From: Anditalea andensis | GTDB taxonomy: Bacteria > Bacteroidota > Bacteroidia > Cytophagales > Cyclobacteriaceae | Direction of reading: 5' to 3' | DNA length: 64,000 nucleotides | Assembly (NCBI RefSeq): GCF_000714815.1 | Contig: NZ_JMIH01000013.1 | Location: 1 to 64,000 of the forward strand | Shown here: one piece after another, positions 62,601 to 64,000 of the stretch | Layout of the letters: the number at the start of each line of letters is the position of its first letter | Position numbering within the stretch: position 1 is the stretch's first letter | Program-made: the position numbers and the translations under genes | The notes under the pieces: model-generated | Database searches by the model: none | Told to the model about the DNA's origin: nothing | Seen by the model: the letters and a program-made list of their open reading frames with translations, nothing else

Positions 62601-64000
62601 TTATAATTCCACCTCACAATAACACAGATGTTCTTCACGAACAGGCTCAGTTTGGTAATCAGGCATCGTCACTTCCAGCATATATATGATCGATAAATGC
62701 TTAATTCTCTTTTCTGGATTTAATGAATTCCATTCAGTAATTAAATAGTCGCAAAGATAAGGTCTATAATGGGCATTGTCTATTGGAAGTATATTTTCAC
62801 CATATTTTCGCCATCGATCATTTTTTACAAGATCTGATATCAGTTCCGGTCTTTCCATACTGAGTGGGGCACCATCCCTGAGCAAGTCTATGTTGTTGCC
62901 ATTCTCCTGAACTCCTAAATATATAAACCAACCATCATCCTTATAGACTGAAGGGGCAAACATCCCCCACTGCTGATGAAGTTTAAATAGATCCCCTATC
63001 CATATCATATTATCAGGAATGACTTTTTTACCCACTGTCTGCATGTTCCAACCCAAAACATAAATTAAGGCCAGCGAGACGAGGATTTCAGAATATAAAA
63101 CAGGTTTGGGTGGATGGATTGTTTTCTCTTTAGAAGATATATATTTTAAACGCAATCGGACAACAGCACCTTCCCATTTTTTGATGGTTTCTCTGAATCG
63201 ATATTGTACTTTATCCAAGAAATCAGTAGGGATGAGACCTATCATAATCACTACTCCCGTTATGGAAAAAAGTCCTACGTTCATCGTCAGGAATATCCCA
63301 AACTGCAGTAAGGCTATAGCGACTATAATGACCATACGTATCCACTTGTTAAAAAATGGTACAAAAAGCAACAGTGGCAAAAAAAACTCAATATAAAAAA
63401 CGCTTGCCGTCATATACGTCATCAGATCATAATAGGGATACATCAGCCTGCCTATAGGTCTGGTCAGCTGGTCAAGACTTAAGGCATAATATATGGCGGT
63501 ATAATCAGTCCTCCACTCCGGAGAGGACTTAAGCAAGGCAGAAAAATAGTACAAAAAAGCTATCTGGCATATATATGCTATTCCCGCAAAAGATTCGTAT
63601 ACATGAGATTTTTTCACCTGTATATTTTTCAATGAATCAAAGGAATACAAATAACCCCAAGGAAGGAAAATCCCCCAGAATACCATCATCCTAAGCAGGT
63701 GGTCTCCTGCTTGAATTATAAGCGGGTTCCTATTATGTAAAGACATAAGAAAAATCCAGGTAAGGATGGTGCTCCACTTAGTCTTATACCCTACTAATAG
63801 GCAAAAAACGCAGGCCGCGTAGATAGCAAATAGGACGGAAAGTAAGTAGGGATGCTCCGTTAGATTGAAAAGTGAAGTGTAGTATGGGTTCCATAGATAA
63901 GCAAATAATGCCTTAAGCGGTAACACCCCCTGTCCGGAATAGAATGCCTTCAGATCAGAAATCCTAAATATAATATCCGTAAGCAATATTACAGATAGGG
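62601..64000 (-). CDS. HTTM domain membrane protein (vitamin K gamma-carboxylase-like), 5' end cut off
   Basis: About 466 codons are visible; the frame stays open to the window edge (codons before the TTG at 63986 read LSVIL), so the start lies outside. The domain is HTTM, with several transmembrane helices in the first 280 residues and motifs RISDLKAFYSGQGVLP, SLHNRNPLIIQAGDHLLRMM and FYYFSALLKSSPEWR. It resembles the membrane part of vitamin K-dependent carboxylases. The C-terminal 150 residues are soluble. The function in bacteria is poorly known. Confidence 0.85.
   Translation of the reverse strand, partial: LSVILLTDIIFRISDLKAFYSGQGVLPLKALFAYLWNPYYTSLFNLTEHPYLLSVLFAIYAACVFCLLVGYKTKWSTILTWIFLMSLHNRNPLIIQAGDHLLRMMVFWGIFLPWGYLYSFDSLKNIQVKKSHVYESFAGIAYICQIAFLYYFSALLKSSPEWRTDYTAIYYALSLDQLTRPIGRLMYPYYDLMTYMTASVFYIEFFLPLLLFVPFFNKWIRMVIIVAIALLQFGIFLTMNVGLFSITGVVIMIGLIPTDFLDKVQYRFRETIKKWEGAVVRLRLKYISSKEKTIHPPKPVLYSEILVSLALIYVLGWNMQTVGKKVIPDNMIWIGDLFKLHQQWGMFAPSVYKDDGWFIYLGVQENGNNIDLLRDGAPLSMERPELISDLVKNDRWRKYGENILPIDNAHYRPYLCDYLITEWNSLNPEKRIKHLSIIYMLEVTMPDYQTEPVREEHLCYCEVEL

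Overview
The window looks like a chromosomal segment of a Bacteroidota bacterium, most likely of the Cytophagales. The clues are a type IX secretion (T9SS) C-terminal sorting domain on a PKD/SprB-repeat protein, a carboxypeptidase-regulatory TonB receptor paired with a DUF4249 lipoprotein, a fused CcoN-CcoO oxidase subunit, promoter -7 elements of the TAnnTTTG type, and AT-rich spacers with weak Shine-Dalgarno signals. The taxonomic call is inference. I found no tRNA, rRNA, CRISPR array, prophage or transposase.

Layout. 1-1374: short-repeat territory with a duplicated sequence of about 140 bp and a GxxExxY gene set between CGCAGAG-type palindromic units. 1378-17131: a microaerobic respiration locus. 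The minus-strand part carries an FNR-like regulator, then a universal stress protein, the CcoI copper ATPase and an unrecognised 595-residue protein. The plus-strand part carries ccoS, ccoNO, ccoQ, ccoP, ccoG, ccoH, a DsbD/SafE-like membrane protein and hemN. 17179-33152: secreted hypotheticals, a TonB/DUF4249 pair, lactate permease, FAA hydrolase, M23 peptidase, peroxiredoxin, a split transketolase and a large T9SS surface protein. 33375-43841: rRNA-type methyltransferase, class III aminotransferase, DnaB helicase, HAD hydrolase, Mpl ligase, DEDDh exonuclease, TonB-C protein and M48 lipoprotein. 44040-51948: a glycan/surface locus with an FkbM methyltransferase, three paralogous StrF-like glycosyltransferases interrupted by 1.25 kb of very AT-rich DNA with a gene relic, a WbsX/GH99-like protein and an MsbA-like exporter. 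52495-64000: a cytosolic copper-storage-like protein, NYN-OST protein, CrtA-like protein, Glu-Q-tRNA synthetase, S10-like peptidase, a FlaA1/CapD-type nucleotide-sugar dehydratase, GH13 amylase lipoprotein, class II aldolase and an HTTM protein cut by the window edge.

How it works together. The best-supported regulatory inference is that the FNR-like protein controls three transcription units through near-identical promoters. Palindromes TGA(C/T)-N4-(A/G)TCA lie before uspA-ccoI-orf595, before ccoS-ccoNOQP-ccoG and before ccoH-safE-hemN. In all three cases the palindrome centre is exactly 51.5 bp from the first base of a -7-like element (xAnnTTTG). This would co-express oxidase structural genes, copper delivery, oxygen-independent haem synthesis and the unknown 595-residue protein when oxygen falls. 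That unknown protein and its cysteine-rich stress-protein partner are the most interesting candidates for undescribed function.
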